Shown here: positions 17,401-25,926 of the stretch, piece by piece
Position numbering within the stretch: position 1 is the stretch's first letter
How the letters are laid out: each line of letters opens with the position of its first letter
Virus record (IMG/VR): IMGVR_UViG_3300020395_000024
Location: 1 to 44,292 of that record
Length of the DNA stretch: 44,292 bases
DNA from: a virus
Direction: 5' to 3' (one strand)
The notes under the pieces: generated by a model
Told to the model about the DNA's origin: nothing
The model's input: the letters and a program-made list of their open reading frames with translations, nothing else
Databases searched by the model: none
Made by a program: the position numbers and the translations under genes

Positions 17401-17917
17401 GGGCACTTGGATATACAGCATAATCATATATCAAAGGAAATCCCACCGACTGCCAATAATTCATTGCAGGAGTATTTGGATGCACATCTTTAACTTTAAC
17501 CCAATTAGTAGTTCCTTGACCCAACTGACCAGTAATAGTCATCAATGAACTCTGAACTAACTGTGGAGTATCAGGAACGTAATGCAAATCTCTATAATTT
17601 TTTACATTCTTACCAAACCTATTAGAATGCCATTCTATATCTTCATTCATATGACCACCTTTAGATCCCATTTCATGTGCATGGAATGTGGAATCTAATT
17701 CAACATATTGAATGTCTGGGTGTTTTCTTAATTCTTCTGCTTCTGCAAGAGATAATTGATATGTACCAATAGTTTCATCATACTTAGCATCATCTTTACA
17801 AAGACACTCACGATCTGGAATATTTAATTCATTATAAGTTGTACAACATAGAGAATGATGTATCTTTTGCCAACAAGTACCATCTTTAGCCTTGACCTGA
17901 TAATTCTTTCTTGCCAT
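11474..17917 (-). CDS. Subtilisin-like (S8) protease with nine Calx-beta repeats
   Basis: A 2147-aa virion-type protein. Residues about 45-80 (RKHPDIQYVELD) resemble an I9 propeptide. The S8 catalytic triad is intact: D412 (VVVSDNGHW), H544 (GDHGTPCAS) and S902 (FSGTSSACP), with FSFSSGNEAW supplying the oxyanion-region asparagine. Long spacings show insertions in the protease fold. A lectin-like segment with NNNPGGIAWQL lies before the catalytic aspartate. Residues about 1125-2120 are nine Calx-beta repeats (NEG ... TTLYW ... EG.E). The C-terminus, GFNVDVTAPNNNEYILIGN, is the start of a cupredoxin domain that ends abruptly at TAG; the rest is in the next gene. Likely a tail-associated protease that could process fibres or cut host surface proteins. 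Confidence 0.85.
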   Translation of the reverse strand: MARKNYQVKAKDGTCWQKIHHSLCCTTYNELNIPDRECLCKDDAKYDETIGTYQLSLAEAEELRKHPDIQYVELDSTFHAHEMGSKGGHMNEDIEWHSNRFGKNVKNYRDLHYVPDTPQLVQSSLMTITGQLGQGTTNWVKVKDVHPNTPAMNYWQSVGFPLIYDYAVYPSAPANANDPDPLRNSTQTGSNLITISSTGAYQLFVAADGEYASIEWTRDDGYKIFPDITSGRREYPGNTMGLIENIPAGKENFYSGWNGRTDGKTGTTKEIVDASLYGGIKYQIINLGLLKAGTHTITYEIRNGSHGDPNKENWNNNPGGIAWQLYSMGAYTKDFYTQQGISGDYKSYVSDVNYIIGTSTWDSAEWNRTGYQLLRCQESSTTNPWASSTRTVKNQDIQYTNDGLDVDVVVSDNGHWFAHPEFCTGENDPPNYISGNVLNRSAKCGVLDMILDAPYYLDPEWFDSDPSNRLVTRWDGTRVPDETTARNWWGGASNRSRTSTGQSYDFPDFGGFAITATYQTDYTREKCNGTKTSIPTILPGNGDHGTPCASQAYGKNYGWAFNANKWSITLWATNATVNYRVTQIFHKYKPNNPKFNTKNPTISSNSWGKTNRNLLDNEEKYTYEYRGTAYGQTDQNIKDGVSIPGGASKIPDIPHFIKQGGGRESISYLTTFTPFPSQNFVKLPYSRGQSNQAGEENALKAAITEGVIFSFSSGNEAWYLTQEGDVDHNNKVIKENGTEYYIHRAPYPMGVKDDSGYDLFSIGAIDNELKSRWSLTSDTIFKDKGTGTTSKYQNDNIETLARGSAGRKVLSAAGNNDLKFAECGMANIESMVDSEDYSNRGNHIDFYAPADGTLAATIAVNFATDTKNPSTGGNGPHWMEIVRGETVTGNNRFCDTQFSGTSSACPVTAGLLACAMQQNRGWSCTQLKTYLKQQISPETSSTFYLGYEPGSNPDSLKWSADYTTNETDVRIIREISGSKTTPNPVYEATSGLSPSRPNLNERFSVTSGSAKVKIIGIREFTGSDAGNPVELRIGNGYYLMQITTDTAYSYGSFANTTIAGYKFKIKEGSNDQVIQVSDNNGSSWTALEISTVNGNFVIGSQGEVYYYLNVDDSVGLPEQPSNPTYVINLSPSTSVNEGGTLITTITTTDVDSGTTLYWRLDGTGINSSDFSSGSLTGSGSVNSQGSFQFSHTLANDLTTEGPQTLNVKLFTDSSRQVQVASTSIQINDTSISASYAISPTKTTPNEGETFSYGIGTSGVANGTTLYWEITGSVMSSTDFTPSSLTGSVTINNNSAAVTKTIREDLVTEGNERINFKLYTDSGRTNEVASNNSVVIQDTSTAPTTPTYTITPSNTTLNEGDTLTTSVTTQNVSNGTTLYWLIDQHTGAINTSDFSNGMSGSVSINNGSASFTNTIVADNSTEGEEKFAIKLYTDSGHTNNVANTSTITITDTSQSKTYNLSASSTTINEGSTVTTTVTTTNVSSGTTLYWELSGTGITSSDFSSGSLTGSGTVNAQGTFNFSHTLDNDVTVEGSETIAVRLYTDSGRTSQVGNTLSIIVNDTSVPQATYSISSNPTSVNEGSSFTTTVTTTNVANGTTLYWGLEGTNIDGNDFSTGALTGSGSISNNTFNFTHTLASDATTEGTETLEVALYVDSARTVKVAEVSVTINDTSQTPSTPTYVISPSKTSINEGETLTTTVTTSNVADGTTLYWQLDQHTGSVSAADFSSGAWNGAGTTSSSQFTFQHTVAADTTTEGEEKFAIVLATDAGFSNIVATSAVITINDTSTDSATPTYSLSSNLDPVNEGQFLAITVTTTNVASNTTLYWQFSGTNITAADFNEGTLESNIVTDATGSKAFGTTLRNDITTEGSETLLVKLFTDSARTTQVGNTLSITINDTSTSQAPTYSISPSVTQLNEGQSFTTTVTTTNVNDGVTLYWIIDEHTGTINAGDFSSGAIEGSGSISSGGFAFSHTVAEDATTEGTEKIAIKLYTDSGYTNNVANTSIITIFDTSTTSNPVYVLSTPSSVIREGDTFTTTVTTTNVVDSTDLWWKLEGINSSDLTSGSIEGQGTIISNTFSFSHALAKDMAQEGSEIIQIKLYSDSARNNQVGNTLGVTVKDTSQPGFNVDVTAPNNNEYILIGNDTDGTI
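11558..14545 (-). repeat. Nine tandem Calx-beta repeats
   Basis: Nine coding repeats of about 330 bases (about 111 aa) each start like YSISPSVTQLNEGQ, pass through a TTVTTTNV / TTLYW core, and end INDTS. They diverge in sequence, so they are old protein repeats, not recent DNA duplications. The family usually binds calcium and forms beta-sandwich stalks in adhesins, so a rigid spacer is likely. Confidence 0.85.
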
Positions 17918-17929
17918 TAATGATTCCCT

Positions 17930-19960
17930 TTAGTGTAGATCAACCCAAGTACTTCCAGTATAACCTTGGAACTTATTAGTTGAAGTATTGAAAATCAATG
18001 CTCCAGCTTCAACTCCAGTACTAGTTATATTGGTAAGATTACCCCTCTCAGTAGTAGTTACTCTTGGTAAAATTACATACCTACCTAAAATATTTCCAGC
18101 ATCACCAAAGTCAACTGCTGCTCTAGGTTGTGCTACACCAGAACCAACATTACCTTCACCTTTTACTACAATTCCAGAAGTATTCTCTAAGATAAGATTT
18201 GAACGATCAAGAGTAATATTTGATGCTCCAATATCAATCGGAGTATCAGCAACACGTATAGATGTTATTCCAGTAAGAGATGTGTTAATACCTATACCAG
18301 AAGCAAAGTTTGCAGGACCACCTACCAATACATTACTATCACCAATATTTTCTATTGAGGCTCCAATAGCAACTCTACTGATTAGTGCAGTACTTCCTCT
18401 TGCATCAATATTTGCTTTAGTATCTGCAAGAGCAACACCTATTGCTAAAGTAGATAAACCAACACTACCTGAAACATTTAACTTATTAAAGGTTGAAATA
18501 CCAGATATTGCATTAATATTAGATCCATTTATAATATCAGGAATAGAAGCAGTTCCAGTAAAAGCACCTGTAACTTCTAAATCTCCAATTACAGCAACAT
18601 TTCCTGTAAAGGATGATACACCAACTACATCCAGTTTTGAATCTGGTTGAGACTTACCTATACCTAATTTACCATCATAAGTAAGAGTCATCAAGTTGGT
18701 AGTTGATCTATGATACCAGTTATAATTTCCAGTATTAACACCAACAAAAGCACCTAGATGCAAATACTGATTAATATTACCAGTATCACCATTGAATATA
18801 TCAAGAGTTTTAGATTCATTACCAAATCTAATACCACCCATACTATCACCTACACCAGTAGTAGGTGGAATTTTTTGGCAGAGAGCTAATACTGAATTTC
18901 TTTGTCCGATAACAGTTACAGAAGATATACCTGAACTATAAACTTCTATATTATGTTCAGGTGCATTAATACCTACACCCAACTTACCAGATACATTAAA
19001 AGTAGAAGCAGTTGAAATTCCTAAGTTAGCACTTGTAGCAATAACTCTTCCTGTTGTAACAACACCAGTTGTTGTTGAAGAATTAATATAAGTAGTCTCT
19101 AATCTAGTAATAGATGATAAACCACTAGTAACATTACCTGTAAGATCTCCAGTAACATTACCACTAACATTACCACTTAGAGGACCAGTAAACGCAATAC
19201 CAGTTACACTACCACTAACATCAAGACTAGATGCAGTTGCAACACCAAGAGCACTAGTACCAGAAGTAACATTACCTGTTAAATCACCGACAAATCCAGA
19301 TCCAGCAGTTACAACACCTACAGTATTTGTATTTGTGTTTTCTAGTTGAGTAATAGTAGATAAACCACTAGATAGATCTCCAGTAACATTTCCTTTGAAA
19401 GTAGTAGCAGTAACAACACCAGTTGCTACTATACCACCTGTAGAATTAATTCCTACACCTTCAACAAGAGTTAAACCATTATTTCCACCAACTTGGAGGG
19501 TAAATCGAGGATCTACAGTCCCCACACCTACATTACCTCTCGCATATATGCTTGTATATCCTAACCCAACATCAACATTATCCCATTGAGATGTTGGTAA
19601 ACCCTGTAAATTAGAACCATCACCATAAAAAGTAACAATACCAGCAGAACTAGAAGTTACAATTCCAGCAGGAGCACCAACACTAACACCAGCACCAACT
19701 TGTCCCGAACTTATATTACTTGCATTTACAATTAAAGTATCTGTTACAGTAAGAGATGTAATTATACCAGATGTAGCATTTATCAAACCAGATCCAACAA
19801 CATTTGGATCTTGAATTACTTTGACTTTACCTCGGACATCCAAAGCCTCAGTCGGAACGGTAGTTCCCACTCCAACCAAGCCATTTGCATTTACGATCAG
19901 ATTGTCATCATCAACCTGGACACCATTTCTGAAATTGAATGCCTTCTTGATATTAGCCAT
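17930..19960 (-). CDS. Tail-fibre-like structural protein (676 aa)
   Basis: A repetitive beta-rich protein that begins MANIKKAFNFRNGVQVDDDN. It carries four copies of a shaft motif of the form G(V/I)G...P...L.V.G (VGVGTTVPTEALDVRG, VGVGTVDPRFTLQVGG, LGVGINAPEHNIEVYSSG, LGIGKSQPDSKLDVVG), separated by GDLTGNVTSG-type repeats. The C-terminus AGALIFNTSTNKFQGYTG is the usual end of phage fibre and baseplate-attached proteins. This is virion structure, probably trimeric fibre; the receptor is unknown. A (A/C)TAAATA box lies 20 bases before the ATG. It is followed after 12 bases by the protease gene, so the two may be one late transcription unit with the cupredoxin gene. Confidence 0.78.
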   Translation of the reverse strand: MANIKKAFNFRNGVQVDDDNLIVNANGLVGVGTTVPTEALDVRGKVKVIQDPNVVGSGLINATSGIITSLTVTDTLIVNASNISSGQVGAGVSVGAPAGIVTSSSAGIVTFYGDGSNLQGLPTSQWDNVDVGLGYTSIYARGNVGVGTVDPRFTLQVGGNNGLTLVEGVGINSTGGIVATGVVTATTFKGNVTGDLSSGLSTITQLENTNTNTVGVVTAGSGFVGDLTGNVTSGTSALGVATASSLDVSGSVTGIAFTGPLSGNVSGNVTGDLTGNVTSGLSSITRLETTYINSSTTTGVVTTGRVIATSANLGISTASTFNVSGKLGVGINAPEHNIEVYSSGISSVTVIGQRNSVLALCQKIPPTTGVGDSMGGIRFGNESKTLDIFNGDTGNINQYLHLGAFVGVNTGNYNWYHRSTTNLMTLTYDGKLGIGKSQPDSKLDVVGVSSFTGNVAVIGDLEVTGAFTGTASIPDIINGSNINAISGISTFNKLNVSGSVGLSTLAIGVALADTKANIDARGSTALISRVAIGASIENIGDSNVLVGGPANFASGIGINTSLTGITSIRVADTPIDIGASNITLDRSNLILENTSGIVVKGEGNVGSGVAQPRAAVDFGDAGNILGRYVILPRVTTTERGNLTNITSTGVEAGALIFNTSTNKFQGYTGSTWVDLH

Positions 19961-19980
19961 TTATATACTAATTTTTTAGT

Positions 19981-19987
19981 TATTTAT
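19981..19987 (-). promoter_or_regulatory. Late-promoter-like box ATAAATA
   Basis: The minus strand reads TAATAAATAAC, a near match to the T4 late box TATAAATA. It touches the stop codon of the 1895-aa gene and lies 20 bases before the 676-aa start. Confidence 0.5.
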
Positions 19988-22900
19988 TATGAATGAAAAG
20001 CATCAACTTTAGAATTCAATTCCTTAATTGCTTCTATTAGGAGAGGAACAAGTTTTTCATAAGCAACAGCGTGTGTACCATCATCTCTAATAGTAGTTAC
20101 ACCAGGTAAATCTAATGCTTCAATCTCTTGAGCAATTACACCAGTATCTCCTTTACCTTCATTCTTAGATGCTTCATTCCAATCAAATGTATTACCACTA
20201 ATTGAAAGAACCTTTTTAAGAGCATTAGGAATAGGTGTTATATTATCCTTTAACCTTCTATCAGAAGCTAGGAATGCAGTAATATCACCTATAGCTTCTA
20301 TATCATCATGTACTTTAATTCCACTAGAATTAGTTTCAAGTCTTAGTTGACCTTGATGTCGTAATTGAATACCTGCTCCAGCAGTATAAATTAAACCTTG
20401 CTCAGTATTATTTTTGTTGGTTATCTCAACATTAGCATCACTCTGAATGTATATGTTTGCAGCAGTATTATCTCTGATAATATTGGTACGAGTACCTGAA
20501 CCACTAACATTGTGCCAGATAGCAAAGTGAGAATTGGAAGCAGTTGCACCAGCAGTTAAAACATCATTATCAGGTAAATGTAAACCACCATCAGCATTAA
20601 TATTAGCACTAACATCTAGAATACCACCAATATATACATTTTTAGCAAATCCAGCTCCACCATCTGTAATGAAAGATCCTGAATCAACACTTGTACTATC
20701 AGTAGTATTACATAAACTAACATTACCCTCAAGAACACTTATTGCTCTTTGTGAGGTAGATAACTTATTACCTATAGAAATACCACCTTCAATAATTACA
20801 CCACCAGATGGTACTCCACCACATGCAGATGTAGCTTCTGTTCCATTAGTAAATCTACTTTCACCATCAACAATTAATTTCTTAGTAATTCTAAGATCCT
20901 TATTGAATCTTACATTTCCATTGAATGTAACTGGACCATTAAACTGAGATAGTATTTGTTTAGATGCACCACCTTCAACAAGTAGTCTATCTTTAATAAT
21001 TACTTCATCAAATACAACACTAAGTGTACTTGGATCTTCACCTGTTACCGTTGGAACTGGAATATCAAATGTTATCTGCTCACCTGAGTCAGATGAAATC
21101 TTAGTGTTTCCAATATAGAAATCACCCTTATCATTCATACCTGTGTAAACAACAGTACCACAAGACATTTCTTGTGATTGTGATAAGAATTCTTCCCTTT
21201 CAGTTAGAGTCTTAAGTTGAACCTGTGGTAAACCAGTTGAATAGTTACCTGGACCATAACCAAGGTATTCAAATGTATGTCCTGATGCCCTTAAAATAGA
21301 TGGTCTTCGCAGTTCAACAGGAAGTGGTTTAATCTTCTTAATCTGAGAATTAATAACGTGATTATCAACAATAGTACCTAATGCACCACGAATAACCTTA
21401 ATTGTAGTTTGATTACCGATAGTTTCATCGATAATTCTCATCATCTCACTATCAATTTGAATGAATGATCCTAATGGGAATCTTGCTTGAATAGATGCAG
21501 CAGTTGTAGTTCCATCAGATAAAGTAACCTTAAATTCATCTTGAGTAGTAATTGATTGATTTAAGATTAAAGATTCATTATCAAAGAATGATAATCCTCT
21601 TGTTCCTAATCTCTCTCCATCCCTTCCAGATTGTGCATTATTAGCAGATAATCCATGCTTAAGAATATATTTTGGAGATGTTATTCCTGTAGTACTAGTA
21701 ACTGCAGTAAATGTATCTACATCAATAACAGATTCTACAATAAAGTCTCCAAGATTAGAATCAGAAGCATTTAAGATTCTAATGGCATTTCCTTCAGATA
21801 ATCCGTGTGCCTTTGTAGTGCTGAATGTAGTAACTTTTGTAGATCCTACATGAGTAGGAGTTCCAGTTATTTCAGATACCTCACCTAAACTAACAACACT
21901 CTGTCCTTCAAGAATAACCTCACTTCCAGTTTTATTAATATTAATCTTATTAATATCAGTAACATCATTAATTCTGAAATAATTATCAGTTCCTGTACTA
22001 ATACCACTTACTTGAACATAACCATTAGTTGCTAAACTAATATTAGCATCAGCAATAGCAATATTTGAACTAGGAGCACCACCAATACCACCTTGATCTG
22101 TAAGTGATGAATCAAAATATAATGGAGATAGTGAACTCTTATATCCAGATCCTGATTCTGTTATCTCATATTCAGTAACTGATCCACCACTAACAACAAC
22201 TTTAGCAGTAGCACCTTTCCAAACAGCAGAAGATGGTGCAGATGCATCATCAAATAATTTTACGTTATAATATGTTCCATCAGTATGTCCAGATCCACCT
22301 TGTAAGGTTCCACCATACTTTAACCCATTTAGATCATGTTCTTTTGTAAATGTTAGAACAGCAGTTGTAGTATTATCAGATATATCACTAATAGTATTTG
22401 AAATTCCAAAGGTATTCAATAACTTATTAGTAGTTTCTCTAGTAATACTCTTCTTAAGATCATTAGTAACTACATCACCAATAGGGAATCTCTTAGCGTA
22501 ACTAGTTGCTTCCTGTGGATTGTCATTTACATTATCTCTATCTAATTGAGGATAAAGGTTAACAACATTCTGATTGTATTTTGCAGTTGTAAATTCTTCT
22601 TCTATAGCATTATTACTATTCAGAACATACAAGTGGAAAACACCATCTTGTGATCCTTCAACATATGGTAGAATTGTTTCTGTTCTATAAACAAATAAAT
22701 TCTCTTTGTTATCATTCCTCTCAAATCTAGGTAATCCAGTATTCCTAATATGAGTATCATTATTATAAATTCCTACATTACGAACATTACCTAAAACATC
22801 AGTTGTTTTATAAGTAAATGTTTTATCATTAATAATACTATTAACAAGGAATGTTCCATTATATCCTTTATCTGCTGCACCATTTGTATTAATGGTATCA

Positions 22901-25674
22901 GTTATATTCTTAAGAACAATTTGTTCACCTGCATTTAAATTATGAGATTTATCAGATCTAATAGTAACAATCTTAGTGGTACTATTATAATCAAGATGAG
23001 AAACGAATCTTAAATTCCTATGATAATCATAATCAGTTGATCCAATTGATGTTCTAGTAAAGTCAGCATCAAATCTTACATTAGTAGAACTAGAATCCTG
23101 AATTACAAAACTATCATTAGGGTTTCTAGCATTTTGTAGTTCTTTTGGAATAACATATCTAATCTTATAAAGTTTATCATCCAAACTCCTATCATCAGTT
23201 CTTCTTAAAATATATGGAATATCCTCATCATTAGCATCTAAATCTGCAAAATTATCCCATATAGTATTGTTATTAACACTAACATGGGTAAACCAATTTT
23301 GTTTTACACCATCAAATTGCATTGGGTGTCCTAATTCACCTGGTTTCTTATCAGAAACTCTACTAATAACTTTTAATTTACCAGCAGCAGGATTGGAAAC
23401 AGATTTAATATATGCAGGAGTTGTTCTTTCAGCATTTGTTTTAGATGAAGCAATCTGAATTTCCCACTGACTTAACTGAATACTATCCTGTCTAGATCCG
23501 TTCTTTTCAGAAGTAATTGCATAATACTTTCTATGAGGATCTATTCCTTCTGGAAGATCGCCACTTTCAGCAATAATCCTTATAGACTCACCATTGTTTA
23601 AATCATGTGCATTACCATTTGGTTGTGATAATGTTAATTTATGAACTAAAGATGCACTTCCTTGAGTAGTATCATTATGAACACCCTCATATGCCTTTTC
23701 AGAAGTAACATCTACTGTTGCAGTTATATCATATTCTACACCATTAACTGTAGTAGTACCTGTCTTCTTAGACATAGAAATGGTAGCTTCAGTTTTAGTA
23801 CCATTTGCTAAATCTACATAAATCTTTTCATTAAATCTCGCACCTATCCTAAATCCTTGTGCAATATCAGTTGGTTTTAGATTTCCATTAGTCTGCCCCA
23901 ACATGAATAGTTTAGACTTACTATCAGTCCAAGGTGAACTATCAGCAGCTTTATAATCCTGGTTTACAGAAGTATCAAGTTGAGTTAAATCAATTACAGA
24001 TTCTGGACTAACAACTGCTTTTGGTGTAATAACAGATGTAATATAACCTTTATTATCCTTTGCAAATGATTCTTTCTTAAATCCATTAGCAGCAAGAGCA
24101 AACTGTCCAAAGTTAGAGTTGGAGTTTGTAATTGATGCGTCACCACCAGACTTCATATAGAAGTGAATATGATAACCAATAGCAAACACAGAAACGATCT
24201 GTAAAACAGCATCATTTTCTAGTGTAATATGTGCTGTCTTCCAACCATCTCTATAAACAGCATCTTTATCTAAATGATAAACAGTTGCTTCATTTAAAGA
24301 AGATGCTTCAGATGATAATAACTCACCAGTTTGTCTCTGATATGTAATACCATCATAAGATCTACTATTAGGATTATATTTTACAAACGCACGATCATCT
24401 TTCTGAAGTGAAACACCAGTAAACTGTGCCACAACCATTGAACGGAAACCTGTTGCCTTAGCACCATCAGCTTTCATTCCTTGCATACCAAGAACTGATC
24501 TTAATGAACAGTTAAAGATATAAGGTGATGCACCAGTAACAGTATCAACTTCTACACTAACTTCAGCACTACCAGCACTTAATCCACCAGAAGGACCTGC
24601 TTTCAGGTTAGGTGGAACATATGGAAGTAAATATGTAAATTGAGTTTCACTTAAAACATTTTGAACTTTAGTTGAAATATTATATGCTAATTCATTTACA
24701 CCCTCAATTTTAATTGGTGTATCGCCACTTAATTGGTGTGGAACTGCGGTAGTTACAGTAACTACCTGACCAGCAGTATTACCATCACCAGAAATAATAT
24801 TCTGTATCTGAATACGATCTGAAGAAAATGCACCAACTATTTCATACTCAGGTCTTGATTTTGCAAATCCACCTGAAGAAACTGGAAACTTCTCATCAAT
24901 ATCTCTAATAGATGCTCTATTATAAGCATTAGATAATTTACTGTAGTAAACGTCTAAATCAGTTAATCCACCAAACTTATCTAACTTATTAATACCATCA
25001 GCATACTCAAAACAAGTTAGTTTATGGTGAGAAAATATCGGTTTTGATTGATTACTAGTTGAGAAATTAGTAGGATCTGTATATACTAAAGTAGCATCAT
25101 CTCCATCAAAAATAGAGAATTGCCAGAAATAGCAAGCACCAGTAACCCTAAAGATTGCAGTGTCTTTTACATTATCATCAGTAGGATTAGGGACATACTT
25201 AGGTCTTATCTTTGTCTTTCTTAAATCTAGTCCAACAATTGAAGTTCCTCTTGGAACAATTACACCACCTTCCGTACTATTAAACTTATAAAGTATATTA
25301 TTTTCTTGAGTTAAATCAAAATTAGAATTAAGAGTTAATGTAAGTGTATTCTGTGCTCCAGATTCTGAACTACTAGGACTAATTGCTGTAGCAGTTCCAT
25401 TAACATCCTTTATACCAAATCCTGGTCTATTATCTACAAGGTGTTCACCTGGAAATAGTAATATAGTTGTTTTCTCTACTATATCATTATCACTACCTTT
25501 TAGATAAGAGAATCTAGCAGATTCAATAAGGGCTCTTTGAATCGTTTTAAAAGGTTTTGTTAACGAGTTTCCTTGATTCTCAATACCATCAGTAGCATCA
25601 AGGTCATTTGGATTTACATAAAGAATACGCCCTTCACTATTCTTTATAAAATTTTCTAACTTATTTAAAGGCAT
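19987..25674 (-). CDS. Giant fibre protein with S74 intramolecular chaperone
   Basis: An 1895-aa virion protein. The N-terminus (YVNPNDLDATDGIENQGNSL, then TKPFKTIQRALIESARF) is the start of a right-handed beta-helix, as in pectate-lyase-like spike proteins. The middle has long beta-rich stretches; near 500 it shares a module with the right-edge gene (TNSNSNFGQFALAANG) and later HTFEYLGYGPGNYS. The C-terminal 92 residues are a peptidase S74 chaperone, ASDRRLKDNI, with S1804 and K1809 at the five-residue spacing of the endosialidase Ser911/Lys916 dyad. It should fold the trimer and then cut itself off. It probably forms a long fibre or whisker-like appendage. The ATG at 25674 has a GGAG-type site nearby; a late box lies 33 bases upstream. 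Confidence 0.85.
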   Translation of the reverse strand: MPLNKLENFIKNSEGRILYVNPNDLDATDGIENQGNSLTKPFKTIQRALIESARFSYLKGSDNDIVEKTTILLFPGEHLVDNRPGFGIKDVNGTATAISPSSSESGAQNTLTLTLNSNFDLTQENNILYKFNSTEGGVIVPRGTSIVGLDLRKTKIRPKYVPNPTDDNVKDTAIFRVTGACYFWQFSIFDGDDATLVYTDPTNFSTSNQSKPIFSHHKLTCFEYADGINKLDKFGGLTDLDVYYSKLSNAYNRASIRDIDEKFPVSSGGFAKSRPEYEIVGAFSSDRIQIQNIISGDGNTAGQVVTVTTAVPHQLSGDTPIKIEGVNELAYNISTKVQNVLSETQFTYLLPYVPPNLKAGPSGGLSAGSAEVSVEVDTVTGASPYIFNCSLRSVLGMQGMKADGAKATGFRSMVVAQFTGVSLQKDDRAFVKYNPNSRSYDGITYQRQTGELLSSEASSLNEATVYHLDKDAVYRDGWKTAHITLENDAVLQIVSVFAIGYHIHFYMKSGGDASITNSNSNFGQFALAANGFKKESFAKDNKGYITSVITPKAVVSPESVIDLTQLDTSVNQDYKAADSSPWTDSKSKLFMLGQTNGNLKPTDIAQGFRIGARFNEKIYVDLANGTKTEATISMSKKTGTTTVNGVEYDITATVDVTSEKAYEGVHNDTTQGSASLVHKLTLSQPNGNAHDLNNGESIRIIAESGDLPEGIDPHRKYYAITSEKNGSRQDSIQLSQWEIQIASSKTNAERTTPAYIKSVSNPAAGKLKVISRVSDKKPGELGHPMQFDGVKQNWFTHVSVNNNTIWDNFADLDANDEDIPYILRRTDDRSLDDKLYKIRYVIPKELQNARNPNDSFVIQDSSSTNVRFDADFTRTSIGSTDYDYHRNLRFVSHLDYNSTTKIVTIRSDKSHNLNAGEQIVLKNITDTINTNGAADKGYNGTFLVNSIINDKTFTYKTTDVLGNVRNVGIYNNDTHIRNTGLPRFERNDNKENLFVYRTETILPYVEGSQDGVFHLYVLNSNNAIEEEFTTAKYNQNVVNLYPQLDRDNVNDNPQEATSYAKRFPIGDVVTNDLKKSITRETTNKLLNTFGISNTISDISDNTTTAVLTFTKEHDLNGLKYGGTLQGGSGHTDGTYYNVKLFDDASAPSSAVWKGATAKVVVSGGSVTEYEITESGSGYKSSLSPLYFDSSLTDQGGIGGAPSSNIAIADANISLATNGYVQVSGISTGTDNYFRINDVTDINKININKTGSEVILEGQSVVSLGEVSEITGTPTHVGSTKVTTFSTTKAHGLSEGNAIRILNASDSNLGDFIVESVIDVDTFTAVTSTTGITSPKYILKHGLSANNAQSGRDGERLGTRGLSFFDNESLILNQSITTQDEFKVTLSDGTTTAASIQARFPLGSFIQIDSEMMRIIDETIGNQTTIKVIRGALGTIVDNHVINSQIKKIKPLPVELRRPSILRASGHTFEYLGYGPGNYSTGLPQVQLKTLTEREEFLSQSQEMSCGTVVYTGMNDKGDFYIGNTKISSDSGEQITFDIPVPTVTGEDPSTLSVVFDEVIIKDRLLVEGGASKQILSQFNGPVTFNGNVRFNKDLRITKKLIVDGESRFTNGTEATSACGGVPSGGVIIEGGISIGNKLSTSQRAISVLEGNVSLCNTTDSTSVDSGSFITDGGAGFAKNVYIGGILDVSANINADGGLHLPDNDVLTAGATASNSHFAIWHNVSGSGTRTNIIRDNTAANIYIQSDANVEITNKNNTEQGLIYTAGAGIQLRHQGQLRLETNSSGIKVHDDIEAIGDITAFLASDRRLKDNITPIPNALKKVLSISGNTFDWNEASKNEGKGDTGVIAQEIEALDLPGVTTIRDDGTHAVAYEKLVPLLIEAIKELNSKVDAFHS

Positions 25675-25707
25675 TGGAGAATATTGGCCAAAATATTTCT
25701 ATGTTTC

Positions 25708-25714
25708 TATTTAG
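25708..25714 (-). promoter_or_regulatory. Late-promoter-like box CTAAATA
   Basis: The minus strand reads GCTAAATAG; its TAA is also the stop codon of the 68-aa gene. It lies 33 bases before the 1895-aa start, a longer distance than at the other sites. Confidence 0.42.
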
Positions 25715-25917
25715 CTTACCTGATTATCTTTAGTTACTGGATCAACGTAAGTAATAATTTCAGGATCAGCAGTATTCCTTATGACTTCCATCACTGACAT
25801 AAACTGATCTGTATTATCACATTCAACAATCCGTGTTTCACCTTCATCACTAATCAAGGTAATTCTCTTTTTACAGACATCAACTATAATGTCTTGCACA
25901 CATTCATCAGTTTCCAT
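25711..25917 (-). CDS. Small hypothetical protein (68 aa)
   Basis: An acidic soluble protein, METDECVQDIIVDVCKKRI at the start, then a beta-strand region (TLISDEGETRIVECD) and a helix (FMSVMEVIRNTADPE). AAGGAG lies eight bases before the ATG, and it follows the oxygenase gene closely. It has two cysteines in the first 15 residues and one later, with no clear metal-binding pattern. No family is recognised. Position between an oxygenase and a fibre gene suggests late expression. Confidence 0.68.
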   Translation of the reverse strand: METDECVQDIIVDVCKKRITLISDEGETRIVECDNTDQFMSVMEVIRNTADPEIITYVDPVTKDNQVS

Positions 25918-25926
25918 AATTACTCC

